In this document: positions 1 through 12,345 of the stretch, piece after piece | How the letters are laid out: every line of letters begins with the position of its first letter | Numbering within the stretch: position 1 is the first letter of the stretch | Source: Biscogniauxia marginata | Lineage: Eukaryota > Ascomycota > Sordariomycetes > Xylariales > Xylariaceae | Direction: 5' to 3' | Length of the DNA: 64,000 bases | Assembly (NCBI GenBank): GCA_022695795.1 | Contig: MU404055.1 | Location: forward strand, 868,001-932,000 | Notes under the pieces: model-generated | Told to the model about the DNA's origin: nothing | Database searches by the model: none | The model's input: the letters and a program-made list of their open reading frames with translations, nothing else | Position numbers and translations under genes: made by a program

Positions 1-899
1 TTGCTGGATTTGAAGGCCCATAACGATGCCGTCATCATTGCTACAGGAGCTACTGTTGCTCGAGACCTTCCGATCAAGGGTCGCAACCTTGAGGGTATCC
101 ACTTTGCCATGGAGTTCCTCCACAAGAATACCAAATCGCTCCTCGACTCCGAACTGGCTGACGGCGCTTACCTTTCTGCTAAGGGCAAGAACGTAGTGGT
201 CATCGGCGGTGGCGATACTGGGAACGACTGCATTGGTACTTCAGTCCGTCACGGCGCGAAGTCAGTCATCAACTTTGAACTATTGCCGCAACCTCCTCCC
301 CAACGCGGTCGCGACAACCCTTGGCCACAGTGGCCCAGAATCTACCGTGTAGACTATGGCCATTCGGAAGTGGCACAGCACATGGGCAAGGACCCTCGTG
401 AGTATTGCATCATGTCCGAAGAGTTTGTCGACGACGGAAGCGGACGCGTAAAGGGTATCAACACGATCCGTGTGGAATGGACTAGGTCTGCCAGCGGCGG
501 TTGGGACATGAAGAAGCTTGAAGACTCCAAGCAGTTCTTCCCGGCCGATCTAGTGCTCCTCTCAATGGGGTTCCTCGGCCCAGAGGCCCGTGTACTCGGT
601 GAAGAGATCGAGAAGGATGCCCGAAAGAACGTCAAGACCCCCGCCGGGTCTTACGCGACCAACGTGGAGGGTATTTTTGCAGCTGGTGACTGCCGCCGTG
701 GCCAGTCGTTGATTGTTTGGTAAGTCTCAACCCTTATGGTACCTCCTTACATATACTAATGCCAAGTCACAGGGGCATAAATGAAGGTCGCCAAGCTGCT
801 CGTGAGGTTGATCTGTACCTCCAGCACTGCACCAGCTTACCAGTGACCGGTGGCATCGTAAAACGGACTGCGCAAGAAATCTTCAGCGTCGCCGCATAA
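1..899 (+). CDS. GLT1: Glutamate synthase (NAD(P)H), C-terminal part, 5' truncated by window edge
   Basis: This is the 3' end of fungal NAD(P)H-dependent glutamate synthase (GOGAT), which converts glutamine plus 2-oxoglutarate into two glutamates. Exons are 1-719 and 773-899. The 53-nt intron has a GTAAGT donor, a TACTAAT branch point and a CACAG acceptor. The 281 visible residues are the GltD-like NAD(P)H/FAD module. The nucleotide-binding loop [12 protein letters not shown] lies near residues 65-76, and the FAD-side motif [20 protein letters not shown] spans the splice junction. The frame is open from base 1, so the first TTG is an internal codon and not a start; the amidotransferase and FMN domains lie to the left of the window. 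The stop is TAA at 897-899. The family call is secure from the motifs and the conserved C-terminal segment. Whether the enzyme prefers NADH or NADPH cannot be read from this part. Confidence 0.95.
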
Positions 900-1927
900 T
901 AGGGGGGTTTTTCTATAGAGCCTCGAAACGTGACATGAGCTGTGTAAGATTATCCATGTCTAATAATAAAGATTTCCTTGGTATGAATCGGGTGCTGGAC
1001 AAAAAAAAACACTGCGGCATGGTTTTTGATTTACGATACCACAAGCAAAGGGAAACAAAAAAAGAACGGGGAGGTGGGCAAAGGATGTTCATGTTGTACG
1101 GCTTAAGGCGAAAAATACCTTCCTCGCATCGACGTTCACACGTACGACAGGTTTTGATGATTTATGGTTTCAAGACAAGATGTACATATGATGCTGATAG
1201 CTCATCAAATAGTATAAGTTTTGATTTTTATATTTCGAACCCTCTGGATATCTGTGAGGTGAAAATGGAATCTTGGCTGTTTGGTACCCATGCCCGTCGT
1301 AACGGTTTGTGCGTCCTGCCCCCTCGTCTCGTTAGTTACTGTTGACTTACAATTGTATCTGTCTCATATACATACGTATTGCTTAATCAACCAGAAAAGC
1401 CTTCAGCAGAGAAACGAAAATATAGTCATGCTAATTGGTAACACCTTTTATTTACAGAAGTCTTTTCTTTATTCCTCTTTTTGTAGTATCAAAAAAGTAG
1501 CCCAGGTGGGAAATATTAGTTTAGACATGGTAGTTAAATACAGGCCTAGACATTACATAACACGTGGAGCTGGAAGCCATCTCATTCGTCAATGGAAGTA
1601 ACAATAACTCTACACTAGTGTAAACGGACTGCGCTAGGTGGGAACGCGCCTCGGGGCCCCGCTTACTACCGCCCAAGCGTAGTGACGAAACCAAAGTTCT
1701 GCCGCAGCACATTGTAAACTAGAAGCTCTACCACTCTTTGCTTTTGTCAACAATTGCTTTCCCACTTGTACCACATTGGCATCTCTAGATAATCACCACT
1801 CTGGCCTTAGCTTGTCAATCGAAATTCGATTGATCGTTATTTTTTGGGCTTCCGTATCAATAATAATACCTATATTCTTCTGTCCTATTTTATTTAGATC
1901 GACGAGTTCCGCGGGACGTCTAGCGCA
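900..1927. other. Intergenic: glt1 3' region and vtc4 promoter
   Basis: There is no gene I can support here. Short open frames at 935-1345 and 1281-1601 show no domain or fungal codon bias. The left part should hold the glt1 3' UTR and the right part the vtc4 promoter. A CACGTG E-box lies at 1561-1566. Confidence 0.6.
1561..1566. promoter_or_regulatory. CACGTG E-box upstream of vtc4 (possible PHO-type site)
   Basis: A perfect CACGTG hexamer lies about 360 bp upstream of the vtc4 start codon. Yeast VTC genes belong to the Pho4 regulon, and Pho4/NUC-1 factors bind CACGTG, so a phosphate-response role is reasonable. The hexamer occurs about a dozen times in this window, close to chance, so by itself this is weak evidence. 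Confidence 0.25.
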
Positions 1928-4388
1928 ATGCGCTTCGGCAAGACTCTTCGCGAGTCGATATATCCGCCATGGAAGGATCATTACATAGACTATTCCAAGC
2001 TGAAGAGCTTGCTACGGGAGGGCTCTAAGGACGACGAGGATGTGCCGTGGACCGGGGAGGACGAAAACCGCTTCTCCGATGAAATCTTCAACGTCCAACT
2101 CGAGAAGGTCGCCCAGTTCCAAGCGAAGACCGTGGCCAGTTTGAAGGAGCGCGCCGACGCAGCCTTCGAAAAGCTGAGGGACATGGCCCCGTCCGACGAT
2201 CAGCCCAAAAGCGACATCACCTCGGCCCGCCTGAAAGAGCTCAAGGCCGAGCTCGACGCAATTACTAACGAGGTGAAAGAACTCAAGAGATACAGCAGCA
2301 CCAACTATACAGGCTTCCTCAAGATTGTTAAGAAACATGACCGGAAGCGAGGCGACCACTACAAGGTCCGACCTATGATGCGGGTCAGTTTGGCCAGCCA
2401 CGGCTTCAACTCCGAGCAGGCGTACTCGCCCTTGCTCACCAAGCTTTCCTTGATGTACTACGCCATAAACCAGAACCTAGATGAAGGTGAACACCAGCAG
2501 CCGCTGGATTTGGAGCACCAGGAGGAGGTTCACAACGGAGAGCGATACACGGCTCACAAATGTAAGTTGCCATGGTCATTATTCGAATTGGTTGAAGCTA
2601 GACTAACAAGGCCTCCGCAGTCTGGGTACACCCGGATAACCTCCTCGAGGTCAAGACAGCAATCTTACGACATCTACCTTCGCTCGTCTACAGCCAACAA
2701 TATGCGAAAGAACTCGATGGCAACGAGGACCCTAAAATCACATCTCTTTATTTTGACAACTCCAAATTCGACCTGTACAAGAGAAAGGTAGACCATAAAG
2801 CCGATGCCTGGTCCTTGCGATTACGCTGGTATGGCCAGCTGAGCGCAAAACCAGATATCGTTCTCGAGCAGAAGATGATACACGAGAATGGCAGCAGCGA
2901 GGAGAAGAAGTTCAAAATCAAAGACAAGTACATCAAACAATTCATCGATGGGGAATATAAGATGGAGAAGAGTGCTCAGAAGATGGAGAGGCAGGGCCAG
3001 GCAGCTGAAGCAGTTGACACCTTCAAAAGTACCGCGGAGGAGATACAAAATTTCATCATCAATAACAAACTCGAGCCCGTCTTGCGCGCTAATTATACCC
3101 GCACGGCTTTCCAAAAGCCCGCGGATGACCGCGTCAGAATATCTATTGATACCGACATTGCCTTCATTCGTGAAGACACCTTGGACCGTGACCGACCATG
3201 CCGGGAACCCGAAGAATGGCACCGAAGGGACATCGATAGCAGCAACATGACTTATCCTTTCAAGAATATGAACCAGAGCGAAGTATCGAGATTTCCATTC
3301 GCGGTCCTGGAGATCAAGTTGAGGGAAGAAGAAGGCCGCAAGCGACCCCGATGGATCGAGGACCTCATGGTCTCTCATCTGGTCTATGCCGCGCCTAGGT
3401 TCTCCAAATTCGTCCACGGTGTGGCCTCCCTGTTTGAGGATTATGTCAACAACCTACCGTTTTGGCTTAGTGACCTAGAAACCGACATTCGGAAAGATCC
3501 CCAGATAGCCCACGACGAAGAGGAACAGAGGAAAGCCCAACGTGCAGAGGATGCACAAGTAGTGGGGAGTTTCTTGGGAACGAAAACAAGTTCCTACAAA
3601 CCAGCGACCGGTTCGCCGGTGGGGAAGTCGTACCTATCCGAGCGAGCTGCCATGGATGCTAGGGCCGCCGGTACGCCATCTGCGAGTACTCGTGGCCAGC
3701 AGATAGGCGAGATGGATGACGATGGCGAGGTAGATGATGCTAGGCAACAGCGTAGCTACGGGACGCTCTCGTCAGTCTTCCCGGGCTTTTCATTATCGCG
3801 ATATGCGCGGGCTAAACGCCAAAAGGCGCAGCTCCCCGAAGGCGTGACCAAGCCAGAGGTGTGGATCAAGAATGCCGGGCCGCTACAGATCGAACCGAAG
3901 GTATGGCTTGCGAACGAGCGAACATTTCTCAAGTGGCAACACATCTGCGTGCTTCTGGGGACCCTGGCCCTGAGCCTCTACACGGCCGCGGGGGAGAACT
4001 TTTTGGCCGAGTGCATGGGCATTGCCTACATCGTGATCGCGATCATGGCCGGCTTGTGGGGTTATGCCATGCTCGAGAAGAGGCGGGCCATGATCAGGGA
4101 ACGCAGTGGTAAGGATTTTGACAACATGGTCGGGCCTCTCCTCGTGAGCGTCGCGTTGATGATTGCGCTTATCCTTAACTTTGTCTTTGCTGTAAGTCAG
4201 TCCCTAAAAATACCCTGTCGTTGATATATATATATATATATATATATATATCTTAAGGTCAGGATGGTGTGACTAATGCGTTATATCGATGTTGCGTTTA
4301 GTACCAAGCTGCGTTCGAAAGACTCAACGGCGAAGGCGAACCGTTGTTTAATGCCACCGAGGAAGCATTTACGTCGGAGTTAGTCTGA
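1928..4388 (+). CDS. VTC4: Vacuolar transporter chaperone 4, polyphosphate polymerase
   Basis: This is the catalytic subunit of the VTC complex, which makes polyphosphate from ATP and moves it into the vacuole. Exons are 1928-2561, 2621-4191 and 4302-4388, giving 763 aa (yeast Vtc4 is 721). Residues 1-150 form the SPX inositol-pyrophosphate sensor, starting MRFGKTLRESIYPPWKDHYI and carrying the basic helix IVKKHDRKRG. The tunnel-shaped polymerase domain starts at FWVHPDNLLEVK (about 212). It keeps the basic strand SLRLRWYGQL (about 276-285), YTRTAFQ, VRISIDTDIAFIRED and the acidic FPFAVLEIKLRE strand, so it looks catalytically competent. This favours VTC4 over the non-catalytic VTC2/3. Three DUF202-type membrane segments close the protein, and the third is split by intron 2. 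That intron contains a long AT dinucleotide run. The start has no in-frame competitor upstream. Confidence 0.95.
4224..4251. repeat. (AT)14 microsatellite inside vtc4 intron 2
   Basis: An uninterrupted 28-nt AT/TA run lies 32 nt after the donor of the last vtc4 intron (4192-4301). It is non-coding and expected to vary in length between strains. Confidence 0.9.
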
Positions 4389-5556
4389 GAAGGAGAAAGG
4401 GTCGTTTCATACTGGATACTTGTGGAGACACTTGTGTTGTATAGGGGTCAAGTTTGGATATTTTACTAAGATGCCTCTGTTCTGTTGACTGGCGCATCAT
4501 CGATAAAAGTGCTTGGGTGATTGATATTGGTAATGTCCTGTATTAAAATTGTGTAGTCGCTGATAGATGAATGGTACGAGATATTATATAATTTGATATG
4601 GATGTATGTATAATATGTTTCAACTTGGGAGACGATATGCGTTGCCCAGTGGGTACTGGGATTGGGGAAGAATGTGAAGCACCGCATATGTAATGTCGTT
4701 TATACTAAATTAAATCAGAATGACACAAGGTAAGTACCTACATATGTAGTGAGTAGATACATGTAGGTAGGTATAAGTACATGTACGTTTTGGTCCACAT
4801 GGTAAGAGTTAGGATGTATGCATAGGATGTATGCAAAGGATGCATGCATAATAGGAGGGATGGCAGATGGGAAACTCAAAAAAAGGCTGGAGGGGACCAA
4901 AAGGTTATTAGCGGCCTTCGTAAAAGCCAATAGTTCCGGCACAATGCTTCAAACCAGCGCAATGCAAAGCAGAGCAGTTGGATTTCCGACCTTCTGGATT
5001 GTGCTGATGACACGCAGTTCCAATCGCAGCTGCCACTTCCATGCGTTCGTTCTCTCTGTTATACTTTTTTACCCCTGCATGCAGGCTCTACCTTAACGTG
5101 TGGTCATTGGCAAGAGAAGGCTGGCTACCAATAGCTGAAATCGGCCCCCCTAAGCTCCCGATTACTGTTCTCTCTCTTTTTTATTTATCTCATCTCAATT
5201 AATCTTTCATCATGTGCTTTCTGTGAATAAACCAAAATTGATCATTTGATCAAAAAACAGCAACCTCTTTTTCTACTTCTTATGATTATTAGTATTTACT
5301 CTTTTTTTAATATTGAACCACGTGCTGAGACAATCCCACCATACCTAACCGTTGTGTGCGCGCGTGTGCGAGGCCACATCGCGCATTGTCTCGAGTTTCC
5401 TTTCTCTGCTACCCCAGCCACAAGACTGACGTGTGCATCGCCTCGCCCGCGATAATGAACAAGGCCGATATCGACTTTCTTCCTGGCAGACCCGAGTAGT
5501 TTAATTTTTTTTTATTTCTGCCGAGAAGCATCTTTTAACACCACCTGCCGAGAAGT
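4389..5556. other. Intergenic between vtc4 and the unknown gene
   Basis: No gene is supported. The stretch holds the vtc4 3' UTR, short runs of TAGGTAGGT and GGATGTATGCA-type repeats near 4760-4850, and the promoter of the next gene. A CACGTG lies at 5319-5324 and T-rich tracts at 5160-5300. Confidence 0.6.
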
Positions 5557-8100
5557 ATGGATGAGCCGAAGAAGAAAGGCTTCTGGAGCGGTTTATTCCG
5601 CAGCAGCAGCCGGAGCATCAGCAAGGCGTCGCCGAGTAGGAATGTGGTATGTATACCTATCTATACTCGAGCCGAACCGCGACATGCAGCCTGCACGCCC
5701 CCATTATCTCGGTATTATTATTTTTTCTATCTAGCAAGATCGCTCACGACAATGACAGGGTAGGGATCATTCGAGAAGGGCTAGCGAGAGCGATATGCAC
5801 TCGCGGCGACACAGGCCTGAGTCGCTTGAGCACTCCGGCACGCGTCGTCGACCGCGCCGGCCCGACCCTCACAACTCGAAGGGTAAGGGCCGGGAGCAAC
5901 CAAATGGACACGTCTACGAGGCGGCCCCCTTATCGGAATGGCCACCACCAGGTATTTCCATTGAAGAGGACCTGACCCTCCAGCAGGCCTTGGAGTTCAT
6001 CAACAGGGGCGTACCTTTGCATAAGGGCCACAAGCGCCCCATAGCGCACGCCTCGGACCATTATTATGGCTTGTATACGACCACGGCCGGCAATCGTGGA
6101 GACGAGAGCGATGCTGCTAACCTCCATGATTCCATGACCCAGTTGACTACCTTGAGAATACAGGGCACGGAGTTGCCCGTGTGCCCCTGGGAGACTCTCG
6201 AGCAGCCGAGCCGCGCCTTCAGTACCGGGCGCAGGCCCGGCACCATCACCCTAAATGCCTGGGTTGGTCATTTCAGTAACCTACCTCCCACTATCGCGCT
6301 CCGCGACCCTGGTGTTGTTCCTCGAGACGTCGATCTAGGCCTAATCTTCAGCCGCCTGAAAGATCTAGAGTTCGGGCTGGACGACGGCAATGAGGATCAG
6401 CTCTACCGCCTGTACAAGCGCTTTCTCAAGGATCCCGACAAGATCTTCAGTCCGCACAGACGCATGGAGCAGCAGATTACGGATCTCGTCATGTGCTTGT
6501 CGAGCCCCGACTGGATCGACTTCACGAACCCTAAGAACCAGGTCGTCACCAAGTTCATCTACGATACGAGCCCTGCGAATCACGAGCAGTACCTCAAGTT
6601 CTTCTACCAGCTGCTTCTGAGCCTCGAATTAGACCTGCGCATCAACTCGAAACTCCATATCGAATCAGCGCAGGAGAGGCTGATGGCCCAGATACCGCCC
6701 AAGATCCAGTGGAACTTGGCCTTAGCGCGACGCTGGAGGGACAACGTCCGCATTGAGGGTTACGGCACGACGGCCGAGCAGATCCGGCTGCGGTTTAAGC
6801 TCAGGAAAAGACAGGTCAAGATGGTGAAACGGTTCGCCCAGATGATGAAGTGGCCGAATCTTAACGCGACGATCGATGCATTGAGACAGGGGGACGCGGA
6901 CGCTTCTCTGGTCTCGGTCAGCTCCCACACTATGGCCTTTTTCAGTGGTTTGGTCCTGCCAGGGGTAAGTACCGAGTCTCCCCTTACGACCACGACCCTA
7001 AGTTCCTTTTGTTATAACGAACATCATAACACCATATCATACTCACACTACCCCCACCGAACTACCTACTGACTGCAGCCTAGCCCACGTTTCCCTTCCT
7101 GATCATGAACAGCCTCATAGACATCGACCCCGACAAGGCAACGGATGAGCTTGCATTGCTCACACATCTACACCCCCACTGTGGATTCCAGTACCGTAAT
7201 AGTTATACATACTGGACTTCTACCAGTATTATCGGGAAGGTTATTGGACCGACTTGTCGCGAGGTGGGTGGATGGGTTGGGCCTGCTCGTCCGACGGCAG
7301 ATCTGGCGCTTTCCCAGATTGCCCGGATTCGCTCGCGGAGATCACGCCATCGTATGACGCCCGAGGACGTGACTTCAATGACTGAGAGGTCCGATCCGCT
7401 GGGTCCAGCGGCCGAACGCTATCCGGTCAAGGAGTACAAGCTCTTCACGCCAGATACCGAAGATATTGTCGATACGGTGCGAATCGAGTTGCTTAATCTC
7501 AAGGCGCTTCCCGACAAGCAGGATCATACCGGCCCTAAATGGTTTGATGCATCCATCCAGTTCGCCATCGACGGTGTGTCCTGGCCACTCTACCTGACCT
7601 ACGATGTCTCGTTTGTCAATGCGTGGCCGTGTTCCGACGGACCGCATCCTCTATTCTTCGATTATGACCACACTACTGTCAACGCTGCCGAGGTTGTGAA
7701 TATACTGGACTGGGGAAAGCCGGGTAGCTACGAAAGAAGCCCACGCTCGTCACCGTTGGAGGACGGCCGACTGCCAAATGTACCCGCCAACCCAAGTGAC
7801 GACGCGGAGCGAGTGTTGGTAGTTGAGGCATTCGGCGTTCGCGATAACGAAGTACTGGCCAGGGCCTGGTGTTCTCATTGGGGACTGAATGCCCTGGTGG
7901 CGGACATCGGCAAGACTTGGTAAGTTGGATCCGACACCTTTTTTATTTTTTAGTGACCATCCACGAAGAGGCCTCTTTGTACAATTGGCAGCTAATATAA
8001 AACACACACATATAGCATGGCATGCGCCATACGCGAAGCCTATGCAGCGACCTTGACAGTGGTAATACTTAGTGAGGATCAACCGGGAGGGGTTGAATAA
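5557..8100 (+). CDS. Protein of unknown function, four exons
   Basis: I do not recognise a named family. Exons are 5557-5646, 5759-6964, 7084-7919 and 8016-8100, giving 738 aa. The first exon encodes a basic, serine-rich head (MDEPKKKGFWSGLFRSSSRS) and the next about 60 residues are Arg/Ser/His-rich and probably disordered. Residues about 150-420 look mostly helical, with DWIDFTNPKNQVVTKFIYD and a long basic stretch ending in KRQVKMVKRFAQMMKWPNL. From about 433 a second, clearly folded part starts PTFPFLIMNSLIDIDPDKA, followed by a histidine-rich THLHPHCGFQY and a Gly/Trp-rich GGWVGPARPTADL. The frame reaches a TAA at 7921, but that TAA lies inside a perfect GTAAGT donor. Splicing to the TATAG acceptor at 8015 adds CMACAIREAYAATLTVVIL and a natural stop. 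No signal peptide or membrane span is evident. The spread of conserved-looking hydrophobic blocks argues for a real gene. Confidence 0.8.
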
Positions 8101-10426
8101 CACAACAACACGGGGACGACGATCACGACCGTACGCGGGAAGCGTGCAGGAAAAAACGCCACGATGATGAACCTATGAGCCTACGAGAGAGAGGGAGTCG
8201 CGAAGGAATGATGCATCGGGCCCTCGCTACGAGGGCATCAGCCCGAGACAGAGAAGGAGACAAGAGCTACTAAACTAGCTAGATGCGATTTCACGATGAT
8301 GACGAGGAGAGGGGAGGGGAGGTAATAGCTTATTACTAGCTATCAAGTTTCCCCGCAGAAAATCTAACCGCGTTAAAAGCGAGAAGGAGTCGGTCTATTA
8401 GTATACCCAATTTTTTCCTTTGCTTTCTTATTTTATTTGGATTTGGAGTGCTACTTGGAGTTCTTTGCGTTAATTAATCACGTGTAACTTCTTTTTCTCT
8501 CTGTTTTTCTTTCTTTCGTCTTTTTTCCCCGTCACGAAGGCTTCGTCTGACCAAAAATGGTACTGTGCAATTCTTTACCCCACGATGGGATGGGATCGGC
8601 GCCAACGGGACTAGGTGCTGGGAGGGGGGAACTCAAGAAACCACTTCCTTCTCTTTCCTGCTTCACCGTCTAAAAAGGTCGAAACGGTGTGATGTATTTT
8701 CTGTATCCAAGCTTCCGGGGAGGTGATTGGGAGAGACGGGAGTGGCACCTTGCCACAATGGGGATTTTCTTTCCCGGTTACGGATCGTGAGAAAAGGTTA
8801 CTTTTTTATTCTTTCTTGGAACGGGAATGGCTAGCTAGCGAGCTCTATGACCGGACACCCGCAGACCAAGATGCAACTCTACGCCGCTTGGCAACCGGGC
8901 ATGGCGGATCCTAGAGTATAGAAGGGATATGTGGAGGGAGATCTCGGTGTAAGTACCTATGTATGTATGCATGTATGTATGAATGAATGAATGTACCTTT
9001 TTTGTATGTGCGTATGCGTATCGTAGGTATGTATGTATGTATGAATAAAAATTTTACTGTCGCCCACTTGGCAGTAGTTTGAAGTCCTCTGGTTCTCTTT
9101 CTCTCCTCTCGTGGACTTTCACCGAAGAAGTTGGAGGTGGGGTCGGGGCTGGACTGGACTGGGCATTTTTATTTTTTGGTCCTGAGAGAGAAACTTCTCA
9201 ACAAAAAAACCTCTCAATTGTCACGATGTCACGATGTCATGTTACCTACGGTACATCCAATGGTGAGACATGCCCGAGGGAGGCTTACATACTTGCAGCA
9301 GAGAGGCAAGGTAAGGTTAGGTAAGGTAAGGTAGCGTAGCTATCCAGCCTCCCTAGGGACCTCCTGGGCAGAGAGCAGAAAGCTTCTCTAGAGCAACAAC
9401 CCTGGTAGCCGGCCTAGTTTCCCGTAGAGGAGGGTGAAAAGAGCTCGAAATAGGTAGTGGTAGTCAGCAGAAAGTAGTGTAAAGTCTAGGCCCCAGTCTA
9501 TAGGCTCGATAACGATCAATAGGGGTCCCCATCTCTTCGTCCCCGTTCTCCACTTCTGCCCCACGTATGTGACGACATGGGATTTGCCCCTCCACTACCG
9601 GCGACGATCCCTGAGCTCTGGGAAGGAGCTCGAACAGGCCGGGCTCGCTCTTAGACTGGGAGGTAAAGTGGTACGTAACTAGAGGAAGAGGAGGAGAGGG
9701 GGAAGGAGGAAGGAGGAAGAGGGCAACGTAGAATACCTCCCAGCTTAAGCCTTTTATTTTAACAATTATTCTCTCTTATTAACACTTCCCCCTCTCTTCC
9801 CTACCTGCTTGTCCTACATTGCATCGGGGCTTGGGTTATCTGTCTGTGTACATCGATCTGTATAGACTCACTTCTGATCACACACATACCTTGACGTGCA
9901 CACCTAGGTAGATAAGCCAAACCCGGAAACGGCCTCCTGTTCTAGACACGCCGTCGGACGAAGCTCTGTGCTGCAGAACCTCCATCCCACGATTGGGCGA
10001 GCCAAACTTCCCGCACACCTTACATTCACTTTTTTTTTTTGCCGACGCCCCTGTGGCTTGTCACTGAGGGCATTCACTTCTCAACATGGATCTAGACCTG
10101 GAGTAAGTCCAAGCGATAGCTGCTGGGTCACCACCCCCCTGCCATCTCCTTTGTTTGCTGTACAGTCAGATCAGATCAGTTGGGAAAATCATACGGGCCC
10201 GAATTTACATATTTTTACCAAATACCCGCAGGGGCAACCTTAAAACTATCAAGCCAGACTCTGACCAGACCCTCTTCTCATTCTAGCTCTCGTAACTTAA
10301 TTCACTTCGAGGATAACGTGCGTCTTCCTCGACGAGCAAACCCGGGCTACCTAACCTAACTCTTCTACCTTCGATACCTCTCCTATGAAACTTCCCTCTT
10401 GGTACTGAACAACATCAATTGACATC
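8101..10426. other. Intergenic, 2.3 kb, repeat-rich
   Basis: No gene is supported; short frames at 8723-8914 and 9079-9324 are Ser/Gly/Arg junk. The stretch contains ATGT/ATGA tetranucleotide runs (8957-8995 and 9028-9046), an AAGGTAAGGT run (9309-9333), a purine-rich strand (about 9680-9725) and C/T-rich DNA upstream of the FGGY-kinase start. Confidence 0.6.
8957..9046. repeat. ATGT/ATGA tetranucleotide repeats
   Basis: Two clusters of imperfect ATGT units, one sliding into ATGA units, are separated by about 30 nt of unrelated sequence. Confidence 0.7.
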
Positions 10427-12345
10427 ATGTCTTCCAAGGAACATTACATAGGAATCGACGTGGGCACCGGCTCCGCTCGTGCCTGTCTCATCGACTCGAC
10501 CGGAGACATCAAAGCCCTCGCCTCGGAGGCTATCAAGCTCTGGCAGCCCCAGCAAGGCTACTATGTGCGACATCTACGCCCCCTCCGACCCCCGACCAAT
10601 GGCTGCTCGTGCTGATGAGATAATACAGGAACAATCCACCACAGACATCTGGCATTGCATCTGCCATTGCGTGCAGCGGGTCGTACACCAATCCGGTGTC
10701 GACATCACCCACATCAAGGGTATTGGTTTCGATGCCACTTGTTCGCTAGCCGTCTTCTCGACCGACACCGACGAGCCCGTTCCCGTTACCGGCCCCGATT
10801 TCGAGAACGATGGCAACGACCGCAACGTGGTCTTGTGGCTGGACCACCGTCCGGTCGAGGAGACGGAGAAGATCAATGCGACCGGCCACAACCTGCTACG
10901 CTACGTTGGTGGCAAGATGAGCATAGAGATGGAGATTCCCAAGGTGCTCTGGCTGAAGAATAATATGCCCCCGGAGCTGTTTGACCGCTGCAAGTTTTTC
11001 GACCTGACAGACGCTCTAACCCACCTGGCTACGGGCAACGAGAACCGAAGCTTCTGTAGCACCGTCTGTAAGCAGGGCTACGTCCCTGTGGGTGTCGATG
11101 GCAGTGTCAAGGGGTGGCAAGAGGACTTCTATGAGACAATTGGACTGAGTGACCTAGTCAAGGACGACTTTAAGCGCATGGGAGGAGTCGACGGGGTGGT
11201 GAGCCTATTTCCTTGACCCCTTGCTTCGCTGTCAGCAATTTCAGGAGCAACATTGCTAACTCAGCTCGGCTGCTACCTAGAACGGCAAATACTTCAGCGC
11301 GGGAGAGCTTGTTGGCCGTCTTTCCGAGACAGCTAGCAAACAGCTAGGACTGCCGGTCGGCATCGCAGTTGGCAGTGGTGTCATTGACGCTTACGCTGGC
11401 TGGATCGGTACGGTCGGCGCTAAGGTCGACACTGAGTACGGCCAGGCAGATGACACCCATCCACCGAATGACCTAGCTCAGGCTTCGACCCGCCTCGCCG
11501 CCGTAGCAGGCACCTCCACCTGTCACCTGGCCATGTCAGAGAAGCCCGTATTCGTAAATGGCGTTTGGGGCCCGTACCGAGATGTCCTTATCCCTGGCTT
11601 CTGGCTTGCCGAAGGTGGCCAGTCTGCTACCGGTGAGCTCCTGCGGCACGTCATCGAGACCCACCCAGCGCACAAGGAGGTGATACCTCTTGCTGAAGCG
11701 ATGCACATGAATATCTACGACTACATGAACGGCCACCTCAGGGAGCTAGCCGAAAAGAACGAAGCGCCGACTGTCTCGTATCTAGGCCGACACTTCTTCT
11801 TTTATGGTGATCTATGGGGCAACCGCTCACCGATCGCGGATCCTAACATGAAAGGTGCTGTGATTGGTTTGAGCCCAGATTCCAGTGTCGATGGCCTTGC
11901 ACTCTATTACTATGCCACAATGGAGTTCATCGCGCTGCAGACGCGACAAATCATCGATGTGATGAACCAGTCGGGGCACAACATCCAGACGATCTTCATG
12001 TCGGGTAGCCAGTGCCAGAACGATTTGCTTATGGATCTAATCGCGACGGCCTGCCACATGCCCGTGCTGATCCCGAGATACGTGCACGCGGCGGTGGTTC
12101 ACGGCGCAGCCATGCTTGGTGCGAAGGCAGCAAGTGCTGATGCTGATGGCAAGACGGAGGATCTCTGGAGCATCATGGACCGTATGAGTAAGCCTGGTCG
12201 GCTTGTTAAGCCCGGGACCGACCAGAACGAGAAGAAGCTCCTTGATGCCAAGTACGAAGTCTTCCTCGACCAGTGCCATACCCAACGGGAGTACCGCCGC
12301 AAGATCGACCAGGCCACCACGGCTTGGCTTGAGAACGGGAAATAA
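10427..12345 (+). CDS. FGGY-family carbohydrate kinase (ribulokinase-like)
   Basis: This is an ATP-dependent sugar kinase of the FGGY family, in the eukaryotic FGGY/ribulokinase-like branch. Exons are 10427-10564, 10629-11198 and 11281-12345, giving 590 aa. The phosphate-1 loop IGIDVGTGSARACLID opens the protein. FDATCSLAVF and VVLWLDHRPVEET follow, and GSGVIDAYAGWIGT carries the expected catalytic Asp. AVAGTSTCHLAMS and the adenosine-loop motif FMSGSQCQNDLLMDLIATAC complete the set. Length matches relatives of about 550-600 aa. Intron 1 (64 nt) has an unusual GTGCGA donor and an ATACAG acceptor; I chose it because it joins QGYY directly to EQSTTDIWHC, as the family requires. Relatives act on D-ribulose or similar pentuloses. 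The true substrate here is not visible from sequence, and the flanking genes give no pathway hint. Confidence 0.9.
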
